Part shown: positions 26,329 to 33,463 of the stretch, in pieces | Numbering within the stretch: the stretch's first letter is position 1 | Layout of the letters: every line of letters begins with the position of its first letter | The notes under the pieces: generated by a model | Seen by the model: only the letters and a program-made list of their open reading frames with translations | Databases searched by the model: none | What the model was told of the DNA's origin: nothing | NCBI RefSeq assembly: GCF_003385215.1 | Contig: NZ_PQHW01000077.1 | Coordinates: forward strand, 1 to 33,463 | Direction: 5' to 3' | Length of the DNA stretch: 33,463 nt | DNA from: Amycolatopsis thermalba | Lineage (GTDB): Bacteria; Actinomycetota; Actinomycetes; Mycobacteriales; Pseudonocardiaceae | Made by a program: the position numbers and the translations under genes

Positions 26329-26901
26329 ATGCCGAAGAAGCTCCGTCTCACCGGTGACCCCGACGCGGACGCCCTCCTCTCCGCGGACCCGTTCGCCCTC
26401 CTCACGGGCATGCTCCTGGACCAGCAGATCGCCATGGAGACGGCGTTCATCGGGCCCAAGAAGATCGCCGACCGCATGGACGGCTTCGACGTGCGCAAGA
26501 TCGCCGAGTCCGACCTCGACGAGTTCGTCGAGCTGTGCGTGACCCCGCCGGCCATCCACCGGTACGGCGGCTCCATGGCGCGCCGCGTGCACGCGCTCGC
26601 CAACCACATCGTGGAGCACTACGACGGCAAGACCGACCGCATCTGGAAGCAGGGCAAACCGGACGGCAAGGAGGTCCTGCGCCGCCTCAAGGAGCTGCCC
26701 GGCTACGGCGACCAGAAGGCCCGGATCTTCCTCGCGTTGCTCGGCAAGCAGCGCGGGGTCCAGCCCGAGGGCTGGCGCGAGGCCGCCGGCGCCTACGGCG
26801 AGGACGGCTCGCGCCGCTCGATCGCCGACGTCGTCAGCCCGGAGACCCTCGCCGAGGTCCGCGCCTTCAAGAAAGCCGCCAAGGCCGCCGCGAAGAGCTG
26901 A
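26329..26901 (+). CDS. HhH-GPD-type base-excision repair protein
   Basis: 190 residues, cytosolic. It belongs to the small actinobacterial HhH-GPD family (like TIGR03252). The N-terminal block MLLDQQIAMETAF (28-40) and the helix-hairpin-helix ELPGYGDQKARIFLALLGKQ (about 122-141) are diagnostic. The HhH binds DNA backbone, and family members excise damaged bases or are inactive relatives; I cannot confirm the catalytic Asp. I chose ATG at 26329 since the in-frame extension from 26293 has no ribosome site. A CACTAT box ends 6 bases upstream. Its TGA abuts the stop of the convergent metal-binding protein gene with no space between. Confidence 0.85.
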   Translation: MPKKLRLTGDPDADALLSADPFALLTGMLLDQQIAMETAFIGPKKIADRMDGFDVRKIAESDLDEFVELCVTPPAIHRYGGSMARRVHALANHIVEHYDGKTDRIWKQGKPDGKEVLRRLKELPGYGDQKARIFLALLGKQRGVQPEGWREAAGAYGEDGSRRSIADVVSPETLAEVRAFKKAAKAAAKS

Positions 26902-27162
26902 TCAGCCGGGGTGGGCGCCGACCGTGTCGCGGATTTCGGCGCCCAGCCCCGAACCGCTGCCCCGCGCGCAGTGCGCGCAGCAGAAGAACCGGCCCTCGAC
27001 CTCGACGCCGTGCCCGAGGATCCGGCATCCGCAGTGCTCACACGACGGGGCGATTTTCTGCGCCGCGCATTCGATGCTGTCGAACGTGTAGGTGTCCCCG
27101 CTGACCGTCCGGACCTCGAAGGACATCCAGTAGTCGTTTCCGCAGACCACGCAGGTAGCCAT
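26902..27162 (-). CDS. Cys-rich metal-binding (metallothionein-like) protein
   Basis: 86 residues with nine Cys and several His. The layout is CVVC (4-7), Cys32, CEHCGC (41-46) and CCAHC (61-65), with GHGVEVEGRFF between the last two. It recalls the small zinc-binding proteins annotated as prokaryotic metallothioneins in mycobacteria and relatives. It probably binds Zn or Cu. The ATG at 27162 has AAGGAG at the right distance; the longer frame starting at 27234 is Arg-rich and has no such site. No metal-responsive operator was recognised. Confidence 0.75.
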   Translation of the reverse strand: MATCVVCGNDYWMSFEVRTVSGDTYTFDSIECAAQKIAPSCEHCGCRILGHGVEVEGRFFCCAHCARGSGSGLGAEIRDTVGAHPG

Positions 27163-27294
27163 CGTCGGAACTCCTTTTCGCGTCGGGATGAATCGAAGCC
27201 TGCTCGCCTCCCGGATACCCGGCAACTTGATCAATTCCCGTCCGGTGACAATTGCCGGTCGTCCGATTTACCCTGGTTCCCGCGGAGGTGGTCG

Positions 27295-27498
27295 ATGATG
27301 CACGCAGCCGTAGGAGACCGGATCCTCGTCCACGGTCGCACCGTCGGGGCGGCCGAACAGCGCGGCGAGATCGTCGAAGTCCGCGGGGAGAACGGCGGAC
27401 CGCCCTACCTCGTCCGCTTCGCCGACGGCCACGAAGGCCTGATCTTCCCCGGCTCGGACTGCGAGGTCAGTCACGACCAGCAGGAAAACAACGCCTGA
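27295..27498 (+). CDS. DUF1918-family small protein
   Basis: 67 residues, cytosolic. It matches the DUF1918 pattern: VGDRILVHGRTVGAAEQRGEI, then a Gly/Pro-rich turn and PYLVRFADGHEGLIFPGSD, which looks like a small SH3-like beta-barrel. Function is unknown. I chose ATG at 27295 because GGAGG (27284-27288) stands 6 bases before it; a second ATG follows immediately. The frame can be extended upstream into the region between genes but has no supporting signal. Confidence 0.85.
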   Translation: MMHAAVGDRILVHGRTVGAAEQRGEIVEVRGENGGPPYLVRFADGHEGLIFPGSDCEVSHDQQENNA

Positions 27499-27663
27499 CC
27501 AGGCGCGTTACGTGGGAATGGTCACCCGGGTAGCGGGATGACAACGAGCCCCCGCCTGGTTGAGACTGGTTGACGGACAGCTCGTGCCGCCATGGACGGC
27601 GATGGGCTGTCCTTATTCATGCCTCGTGACTGTATCGATGCAGACATCCTCGAAAGGAGTACC

Positions 27664-28839
27664 GTGCCCATCGCGCTGCTCGCGCTCGCCGTCGGTGCCT
27701 TCGGTATCGGCACCACGGAATTCGTCATGATGGGTGTCCTTCCGCAGACGGCCGCGACGTTCGGGGTGGACATCCCGACCGCGGGCCACCTCATCTCCGC
27801 CTACGCGCTCGGCGTGGTCGTCGGGGCGCCGCTGCTGACCGCGGTCGCCGTGCGGCTGCCGCGCAAGACGATGCTGCTGGCGATGATGGCGCTGTTCACG
27901 GCGGGCAACCTGCTGTTCGCCGTCGCGCCGAACCAGGAGTTCGGCGTGGTCTTCCGGTTCCTCGCCGGACTGCCGCACGGCGCGTTCTTCGGCGCCGGCG
28001 CGGTCGTGGCGTCGAGCCTCGTCGAACCCGGCGACCGCGCCAAGGCCGTGTCGATGATGTTCCTCGGCCTGACCCTGGCCAACGTCGTGGGCGTGCCGCT
28101 GGGCACGCTGCTCGGCCAGCAGGTCGGCTGGCGGTTCACCTTCGGTGTCGTCGCGCTGATCGGCCTGGTCGCCGTGCTGGCGATCGCGAAGCTGGTGCCG
28201 CACCAGGGCCGTCCGGAGTCGCCGTCGCTGCGCGGCGAGCTGGGCGCCTTCCGCCGCCCGCAGGTGTGGCTGGCACTGGCGATCGTGACCTTCGGGCTGG
28301 GCGGGGTGTTCGCCTGCCTGTCCTACGTGACGCCGATGATGACCGACGTCGCCGGCTACGACCCGCAGGCAGTGACCCTGCTGCTCGCGCTGGCCGGTGT
28401 CGGGATGACCATCGGCAACCTGCTCGGCGGGCGGCTGGCCGACAAGGCGCTGATGCCGAGCCTGTACGTCGCGCTGCTCGCGCTGGCCGCGGTGCTGGCG
28501 ATCTTCACCGTCACCGCGCACGACAAGATCGGCGCCGCGATCACGATCTTCCTGGTCGGCATCGCCGGGTTCATGATCGGCCCGATGATGCAGACCCGCG
28601 TCATGGTCAAGGCCGGTGGGGCGCCGTCGATGGTGTCGGCCGCGGTGCAGTCGGCGTTCAACGTCGCCAACTCGATCGGCGCCTACCTGGGCGGCCTGGT
28701 CATCGCCGGCGGGCTCGGCCTGGTCTCGCCGAACTGGGTCGGCGCGGGCCTGGCCATCGTGGGCCTGACGATCGCCGTGGTGTCCGGTTCGCTGGACCGC
28801 CGCGAAGCCGCCCGGACCCCGGCGATGGCCGAGGCCTGA
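27664..28839 (+). CDS. MFS efflux transporter (AraJ/YdhP-like DHA1 type)
   Basis: Inner-membrane proton antiporter of the major facilitator superfamily, 391 residues and about 12 hydrophobic helices. It opens with ALAVGAFGIGTTEFVMMGVLP, the typical AraJ/PbuE-like N-terminus, has the inter-helix loop RLPRKTM (after helix 2) and the central GRPESPSLRGEL loop. Family members export sugars, purine nucleosides or drugs; the substrate here is unknown. The GTG at 27664 follows GAAAGGAG; a longer frame from 27592 has no ribosome site. The gene is convergent with DUF3017, two bases away. Confidence 0.9.
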   Translation: MPIALLALAVGAFGIGTTEFVMMGVLPQTAATFGVDIPTAGHLISAYALGVVVGAPLLTAVAVRLPRKTMLLAMMALFTAGNLLFAVAPNQEFGVVFRFLAGLPHGAFFGAGAVVASSLVEPGDRAKAVSMMFLGLTLANVVGVPLGTLLGQQVGWRFTFGVVALIGLVAVLAIAKLVPHQGRPESPSLRGELGAFRRPQVWLALAIVTFGLGGVFACLSYVTPMMTDVAGYDPQAVTLLLALAGVGMTIGNLLGGRLADKALMPSLYVALLALAAVLAIFTVTAHDKIGAAITIFLVGIAGFMIGPMMQTRVMVKAGGAPSMVSAAVQSAFNVANSIGAYLGGLVIAGGLGLVSPNWVGAGLAIVGLTIAVVSGSLDRREAARTPAMAEA

Positions 28840-28841
28840 CC

Positions 28842-29138
28842 TCAGGTGCCGAACGGTCCGTCGGTGATCGTGAAGGCCAGGAAGAGGATGAGCACGCCGA
28901 GCCCGGCGTAGCTGAGGACGTCCACCGGGCGGCCGCGGATGGCCAGCAGGCCGGCCCGCACGTCCGGCAGGACGGCCCGCAGTACCGCCGCCACGAGCAG
29001 GGCGCCGCCGATGATCGCGGCGCCCTGCCGCCAGTGGTACTGCCAGATCCGCAGCCCGGCGATCGCCACCAGCAGCATCACCAGGGCGAACGGGAGCTGT
29101 TCCAGGACGGCCGCGCGGTTACGCCGTGGCGAGTGCAC
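28842..29138 (-). CDS. DUF3017 membrane protein
   Basis: 98 residues with three hydrophobic helices (about 14-30, 38-56 and 74-93) and a short basic start. The layout and its place directly after folD match the actinobacterial DUF3017 family. GTG at 29138 lies inside folD, whose stop is at 29119, a 20-base overlap, so the two are transcribed and probably translated together. Function unknown. Confidence 0.82.
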   Translation of the reverse strand: MHSPRRNRAAVLEQLPFALVMLLVAIAGLRIWQYHWRQGAAIIGGALLVAAVLRAVLPDVRAGLLAIRGRPVDVLSYAGLGVLILFLAFTITDGPFGT

Positions 29139-29985
29139 GCTCGGCCGCCTCGACGACGTTGGTGACCAGCATCGCCCGGGTCATCGGGCCCACCCCGCCG
29201 GGGTTCGGCGACAGCCATCCGGCGACCTCGGCGACCGCCGGGTCCACGTCACCGGTGAGCTTGCCGTCGACGTGCGAGACGCCCACGTCGAGCACTGCCG
29301 CGCCCGGCTTGACCATGTCCGGCTTGATCAGGTGCGGCACGCCGGCGGCGGCGATCACGATGTCCGCGCGCTTGACCTCGGCCGCCAGGTCGCGGGTGCC
29401 GGTGTGGCACAGCGTCACGGTGGCGTTCTCGCTGCGGCGGGTCAGCAGCAGGCCCATCGTGCGGCCCACGGTGACGCCGCGGCCGACGACGGTGACGTTC
29501 GCGCCGGCGATCGGCACGTCGTGGCGCTTGAGCAGTTCGAGGATCCCGTACGGCGTGCAGGGCAGCGGCCCGGCCTCGTTGAGCACCAGCCGGCCGAGGC
29601 TGACCGGGGCGAGGCCGTCGGCGTCCTTCTCCGGCGCGATGCGCTCCAGGATGCGGCCCGCGTCGAGGTGCCTGGGCAGCGGGAGCTGGACGATGTAGCC
29701 GTGGCAGGCCGGGTCGGCGTTGAGCTCGTCGATGACGGCCTCGAGCTTGTCCTGGCTGATGTCGCCGGGCAGGTCGCGGCGGATCGAGTTGACGCCGATC
29801 TTCGCGCTGTCCGCGTGCTTCATCCGGACGTAGGAGTGGGAGCCCGGGTCGTCGCCGACCAGGACGGTTCCCAGCCCGGGCGTCACGCCGCGCTCGGCCA
29901 GGGCGGCCACCCGCGGCTCGAGCTCGTCGAAGATGGCGTTCTTGGTCGCTTTGCCGTCGAGAACCGTCGCAGTCACGGCTTCCAT
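29119..29985 (-). CDS. folD: Methylenetetrahydrofolate dehydrogenase/cyclohydrolase
   Basis: Bifunctional cytosolic enzyme interconverting 5,10-methylene-, 5,10-methenyl- and 10-formyl-tetrahydrofolate, using NADP+. 288 residues. Substrate site has Tyr52 and catalytic Lys56 in [20 protein letters not shown] and the C-terminal signature [15 protein letters not shown] are exact. The dinucleotide fold is [13 protein letters not shown] at 29985 is chosen; a GTG three codons in is an alternative. No ribosome site stands out. It is divergent from the large toxin-like gene at 30127. Confidence 0.96.
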   Translation of the reverse strand: MEAVTATVLDGKATKNAIFDELEPRVAALAERGVTPGLGTVLVGDDPGSHSYVRMKHADSAKIGVNSIRRDLPGDISQDKLEAVIDELNADPACHGYIVQLPLPRHLDAGRILERIAPEKDADGLAPVSLGRLVLNEAGPLPCTPYGILELLKRHDVPIAGANVTVVGRGVTVGRTMGLLLTRRSENATVTLCHTGTRDLAAEVKRADIVIAAAGVPHLIKPDMVKPGAAVLDVGVSHVDGKLTGDVDPAVAEVAGWLSPNPGGVGPMTRAMLVTNVVEAAERALATA

Positions 29986-30126
29986 TCTGGCAAAGGAATG
30001 AACTCGGCCTCACGCGAGGACGGCGGAGGACACTATGGGTAGTTCCGTTGAAACGCTTAGTACCTCGATTGATGTATCTGCACTGGTCATTGCCCCTATC
30101 GGTGCGGGCGGTGTGCAATCGGATCG

Positions 30127-33100
30127 GTGACCAGTCAAAATGGCCTGGTGGCGCAACCGACGACCCAGCTGAACGCGACCGAGCAGGACACACTGGTCAA
30201 GCAGATCGGACTGGCCCTGCTGCGGGCCGCTCCGCGGGACTGGCGGCGGGTGACCGCGACCTACCGGGCGGTCGGCCGCTACCACGAGCTGTCCGGTGAG
30301 GTCCTGCTCGAGGACGGGTCGGCCCAGGAGTGGATGGCCACCCACGACATCGCCACGCTGTTCGGCCGGTTGCGGGCCGGGATGTACCGCGAGGGCCGCG
30401 GCACCTGGTTCAACGCGCGTTACCAGCTCGACCACCCATCGAGCTACAACCTCGAGTACGACCGCGACGAGCCGCGGTGGGACCTGATGCCCCCGCCGCA
30501 GGCGTACGCGGACGAGCTGAGGATGTTCCCGCGCTCGGAGGACAACGTCCCGGAGTGGCTGATGCGCCGGATGGCCGGTCTGGCACCCGAGCAGCCCGGC
30601 CCGCGCTTCCGGATCGCCCGGATCTTCGACGGCCACGAGCCCAGCGGCCGCCCGGTGCTCAACCGCCCGGAGCTGGACGCCGACGAGCAGCAGCGGGTGC
30701 TCGAGTACCTGAACAACGCGCCGGTCGTGCGGGCCGAGCGCGGGTTCGACCTGGACCGGCTGGCGCAGCAGCCCGCGGCGACCGTGCCGGTGGCCTTCCA
30801 CACCGACGGGGTGTGGATCTGGCCGGCGGCGGTCAACTACTACCTGCAGGAGTACGGCGTCGCGCCGGAAGCCGAGCTGGTCGCGCACATCGCCGGCCAC
30901 GGGCACACGCTGCCCGAGGTACCGGAGCAGATCGTGCAGGCCGCGGGCGCGTACCTGAGCCGGGGGCCCGCTCAGCCGGCGCGCCGGGTGCCGGAGCAGG
31001 CGCCGCCGCCTGCCGAGCCCGCGCCGGAGGCGGCCGTCGAGCAGCCGACCACGCTGACGCCGGTGATCGACCCGGAGGCCGGGCCGCCGACGATGCTGGT
31101 GCAGCCGGCGGTGCAGGACGCGGAGCCGGCGTCGGGGTCGGCTTCGGCTTCGGCTTCGGCCGAGGACGCCGGGGATGAGACGCGGACGTGGGACGCACGA
31201 GAAGCGTTCGCCGACGAGCCGCGCGGTGGTGCGGACGGACGGACGTGGGAGCCGCGCGACGGTGTCGGCGGTGAGCCGGGCGGTTTTGCGGGACAGGAGC
31301 GCGTGGCCGCCGCGGACGAGGAGCCGACGGAGGGCCGCGGCTGGGACGGCCGCGAGGCCTACGCCGCGCAGGAAGGCGCGGAGGCGCGCGGCCCGGAGCG
31401 GTTCGGCGCCGAGGGGCCCGGCCAGCACGGCTACGGCCAGGAGGGGCCGGAGGCGCGTGGCGCAGAGCGCTTCGGCGCCGAGCGCGGCTTCAGCCAGGAG
31501 GGCGCAGAGGCACGCGGCCCGGAGCGGTTCGGTGCCGAGCACGGGCAGCACGGCTACAGCCCGGAAGGCTCGGAGGCGCGCTTCGCCGCGGAGGCGCCCG
31601 AGGGGCCGGGCCAGGGTGGCTTCAGTCAGGAGGGCCCAGAGGCACGCGGCCCGGAGCGCTTCGGCACCGAGGGCCGGGGGCAGCACGGCTACAGCCCGGA
31701 AGGCCCGGAGGCGCGCTTCGCCGCGGAGGCCCCCGAGGGGCGCGGCCAGCGCGACTTCGGCGGCCAGCATGGCCCGGAGGGTCCCGGCGAGCGTGGCTTC
31801 GCCGCGGAGGCGCCGGAGCGACGCGGCCAGCGCCGATTCGCCGAGCCCGAGAGCCCGGAAGGCCAGGAGGGTGGCGAGCGTGGCTTCGGCGGCCCCGAAG
31901 CGCCGGAGCGGCGCCCCAGGCCCGACGGCACGGAAGGGCCCGGCCAGCGCGCGTTCACCGGCCAGGAAACCCCGGAGGGCCGGGGCCAGCACGGCCTGAC
32001 CGCCCAGGAGGGCCCCGAGCCTCGTGAACGCTCCCGCGGCCAGCGGGGGTTCGCCGGGCAGGAGCAGGCCGCCCCGGAGGGGCGCGGCCAGCACTCCGCG
32101 GCGCAGGAGGGGCTCGCCGGGCAGGCGACCGTGGCCGGGTTCGACCCCCGCGCTCCGGAACGCTTCGCGCCGGAAGGCCGTGGCGCGGCCGGGCAGGCGG
32201 ACGTCCGCCGTCCGGAGGGCTTCGCCGCCGAGGCGCCGGAAGGCCGGCGCGCGTTCGCCGGCCCGGAAGGCCGGGAGCAGCACGGCATCGCCGACCAGGA
32301 AGGCCCCGACCAACGCGGCTTCACCGGCCAGGGAGGCCCCGAGGCGCGCAGCTTCGCCGGTCCGGAAGGCCCCGACCGACGCGGCTTCACTGGACAGGAG
32401 GGCCCGGGCCAGCACGGCTTCGCCGATCAGGAGGACCCCGGCCAACGCGGCATCGCCGGCCAGGGAAGCCCCGACGCGCGCGGCTTCGCCGGTCAGGAGG
32501 ACCCCGGCCAGCGCGCCTTCACCGGACAGGGAAGCCCGGGCCAGCACGGCTTCGCCGATCAGGAGGACCCCAGCCAACGCGGCATCGCCGGCCAGGGAGG
32601 CCCCGACGCGCGCGGCTTCGCCGGTCCGGAAGGCCCCGACCACCGCGACTTCGCCGGTCAGGAGGGACCCGGCCCACGCGGCTTCGCCGGTCCGGAGGGC
32701 CGCGACCCGCGCGGGTTCACCGGCCAGGAAGGCCGTGACCAGCGTGCCTTCGCCAGTGAGGAGGGGCCGGAGGGCCTCGTGGGTCATGAGGCCGCTCCGG
32801 AAGCACGGGGCTTCGGATCCGCGCCGGGCGGCTTCGCTCCGCAGGGGGCACCGGCCTTCGCCGGGCCGGGGCCGCGCGGTGGGCGTCCGGCGCCCGACGG
32901 CCCGCCGACCATGCTCGCCCGCCCGGTGGCCCCGCCGTCCGGTCCCACCGAGCCTGCCCTGGACAACCTGCGCGCCAAGCTGTCCGACCTCGGCGTGCCG
33001 GACGCGGCCTACCGCATCGGCGAACCGGCCGAGCACGGCTGGAGCCTGGAGAAGGTCGACGACGGCTGGCGCGTCGGCTGGTACGACGAGACCCTGACGA

Positions 33101-33463
33101 GCCCCGCGGTCTTCGGCGACGCCGACGACGCGGCCGCGTTCATGCTCGGCAAGCTGCTGCTCAGCCCGGGCGGCCGCATCACGCCGCCCGCGCGGCCGGA
33201 GATGGACGCCACCGAGGTGCCGCGCACGCCGGCCCAGGAGCCGTCCGAGCCGCCGCGGCACGACCTGCCGCAACGGGCCCTGTCCGACCGCCTCGACGAG
33301 CCGGACCCGGCCGGGCCGCCCACGATGCTGGCTCCCCCAGTCGCGCCGCCCCCGCCCGCCCCCCCGCGACGGGAACCGCCGCCGCGACGGGTCGAACCGG
33401 CGGCGCCCGCCCCCGCGGTGGCCACGGCGTCGGCCGCGTCCGGTGTCGGCAACCAGCAGTGGC
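30127..33463 (+). CDS. Very large TNT-type toxin protein, cut by window edge
   Basis: Open from GTG at 30127 to the edge, over 1,112 codons without a stop. Part 1 (about 1-280) resembles the YezG/DUF600 fold of immunity proteins: RDWRRVTATYRAVGRYHEL, GRGTWFNARYQL, and YNLEYDRDEPRWD followed by MPPPQAYADELRMFPRS. Part 2 (about 400-880) is Gly/Glu/Pro/Gln/Arg/Phe-rich tandem repeat with units such as GFAGQEGP. Part 3 (about 940-1015) is a folded domain with LRAKLSDLGVPDAAYRIGE and WSLEKVDDGWRVGWYDE. Two PPTMLA/V motifs flank it. The frame ends at GVGNQQW, as expected just before a TNT NAD+-glycohydrolase domain, which would lie past the edge. No signal peptide is seen. The opposite strand also has a long open frame, but its sequence is artefactual. 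Confidence 0.7.
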   Translation, partial: MTSQNGLVAQPTTQLNATEQDTLVKQIGLALLRAAPRDWRRVTATYRAVGRYHELSGEVLLEDGSAQEWMATHDIATLFGRLRAGMYREGRGTWFNARYQLDHPSSYNLEYDRDEPRWDLMPPPQAYADELRMFPRSEDNVPEWLMRRMAGLAPEQPGPRFRIARIFDGHEPSGRPVLNRPELDADEQQRVLEYLNNAPVVRAERGFDLDRLAQQPAATVPVAFHTDGVWIWPAAVNYYLQEYGVAPEAELVAHIAGHGHTLPEVPEQIVQAAGAYLSRGPAQPARRVPEQAPPPAEPAPEAAVEQPTTLTPVIDPEAGPPTMLVQPAVQDAEPASGSASASASAEDAGDETRTWDAREAFADEPRGGADGRTWEPRDGVGGEPGGFAGQERVAAADEEPTEGRGWDGREAYAAQEGAEARGPERFGAEGPGQHGYGQEGPEARGAERFGAERGFSQEGAEARGPERFGAEHGQHGYSPEGSEARFAAEAPEGPGQGGFSQEGPEARGPERFGTEGRGQHGYSPEGPEARFAAEAPEGRGQRDFGGQHGPEGPGERGFAAEAPERRGQRRFAEPESPEGQEGGERGFGGPEAPERRPRPDGTEGPGQRAFTGQETPEGRGQHGLTAQEGPEPRERSRGQRGFAGQEQAAPEGRGQHSAAQEGLAGQATVAGFDPRAPERFAPEGRGAAGQADVRRPEGFAAEAPEGRRAFAGPEGREQHGIADQEGPDQRGFTGQGGPEARSFAGPEGPDRRGFTGQEGPGQHGFADQEDPGQRGIAGQGSPDARGFAGQEDPGQRAFTGQGSPGQHGFADQEDPSQRGIAGQGGPDARGFAGPEGPDHRDFAGQEGPGPRGFAGPEGRDPRGFTGQEGRDQRAFASEEGPEGLVGHEAAPEARGFGSAPGGFAPQGAPAFAGPGPRGGRPAPDGPPTMLARPVAPPSGPTEPALDNLRAKLSDLGVPDAAYRIGEPAEHGWSLEKVDDGWRVGWYDETLTSPAVFGDADDAAAFMLGKLLLSPGGRITPPARPEMDATEVPRTPAQEPSEPPRHDLPQRALSDRLDEPDPAGPPTMLAPPVAPPPPAPPRREPPPRRVEPAAPAPAVATASAASGVGNQQW
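31543..31740 (+). repeat. Near-identical 63-bp direct repeat at 135-bp offset
   Basis: Bases 31543-31605 recur at 31678-31740 with only a few differences. Offset 135 bp keeps the frame (45 codons), and both copies encode a GQHGYSPEG...EARFAAEAPEG unit inside the toxin protein's repeat tract. Confidence 0.7.
32402..32626 (+). repeat. Near-identical 93-bp direct repeat at 132-bp offset
   Basis: The block beginning at 32402 recurs at 32534, about 93 bases with only two or three differences. The offset is 44 codons, so the frame is kept. It encodes GQHGFADQEDP and RGIAGQG units. Such similarity points to recent in-frame duplication. Confidence 0.75.

Noticed and set aside
31300..32780. Collagen-like protein
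   Set aside because: Glycine does not recur every third residue; the unit is 12-15 residues with Phe and Gln at fixed places.
30010..33273. A minus-strand open frame of over 1,000 codons opposite the toxin-like gene
   Set aside because: Its translation is monotonous (LTGEAA, VGAFL-type runs) and arises from the G+C-rich repeat on the plus strand. The plus frame has recognisable domains at both ends of the tract.

Overview
The window is chromosomal DNA from a high-G+C actinomycete. Frequent GTG starts, GTGA stop/start overlaps, several genes that appear to be transcribed without a leader, an SCO4848-type membrane protein next to a D-Ala-D-Ala carboxypeptidase, and a TNT-type toxin protein all point to Actinomycetia. 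Pseudonocardiaceae (Amycolatopsis-like) is my best guess. It is an inference from protein style, not from any search.

Layout. (1) 1-439: no gene; two long, nearly perfect palindromes and two smaller ones. (2) 440-7211, minus strand: a six-gene nucleoside uptake and salvage operon. In transcription order it encodes a BMP/PnrA lipoprotein, a double-domain ATPase, two permeases, cytidine deaminase (cdd) and thymidine phosphorylase (deoA). The last five genes are joined by 1- or 4-base overlaps. (3) 7212-7677: divergent control region. (4) 7678-11144, plus: sdhCDAB (succinate dehydrogenase), closed by an intrinsic terminator at 11167-11206. (5) 11255-14450, plus: a compact three-gene island of visibly lower G+C with TTA codons, encoding a HEPN-like protein, a ParA/MinD-like ATPase with a KGGVGR variant P-loop, and a second P-loop ATPase. 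This is the most interesting part of the window and is probably a defence or conflict system. (6) 14516-17173: a secreted von Willebrand A protein, a 551-bp decayed IS5-family element with recognisable ends, and the SCO4848-family membrane protein whose stop codon abuts the element. (7) 17247-24432: carboxypeptidase, YihY membrane protein, trpS, a pyridoxamine-phosphate-oxidase-like protein, exonuclease III, a metallo-beta-lactamase-fold hydrolase and small membrane proteins. (8) 24445-24838: remnant of a PIN toxin module. (9) 24915-29985: isocitrate dehydrogenase, a HhH-GPD protein, a Cys-rich metal-binding protein, a DUF1918 protein, an MFS exporter, a DUF3017 protein and folD. (10) 30127 to the right edge, plus: an incomplete frame of more than 1,100 codons with an immunity-like N-terminal domain, a long Gly/Glu/Pro/Gln/Arg repeat tract and a pre-toxin domain, cut off just before the expected TNT toxin domain.

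How the genes work together. The nucleoside operon imports nucleosides and breaks down pyrimidine nucleosides to bases and (deoxy)ribose-1-phosphate. The sdh and icd genes supply two TCA-cycle steps. folD feeds one-carbon metabolism. The three-gene island and the terminal toxin gene are the accessory, conflict-related parts. No rRNA, tRNA or CRISPR array was seen.
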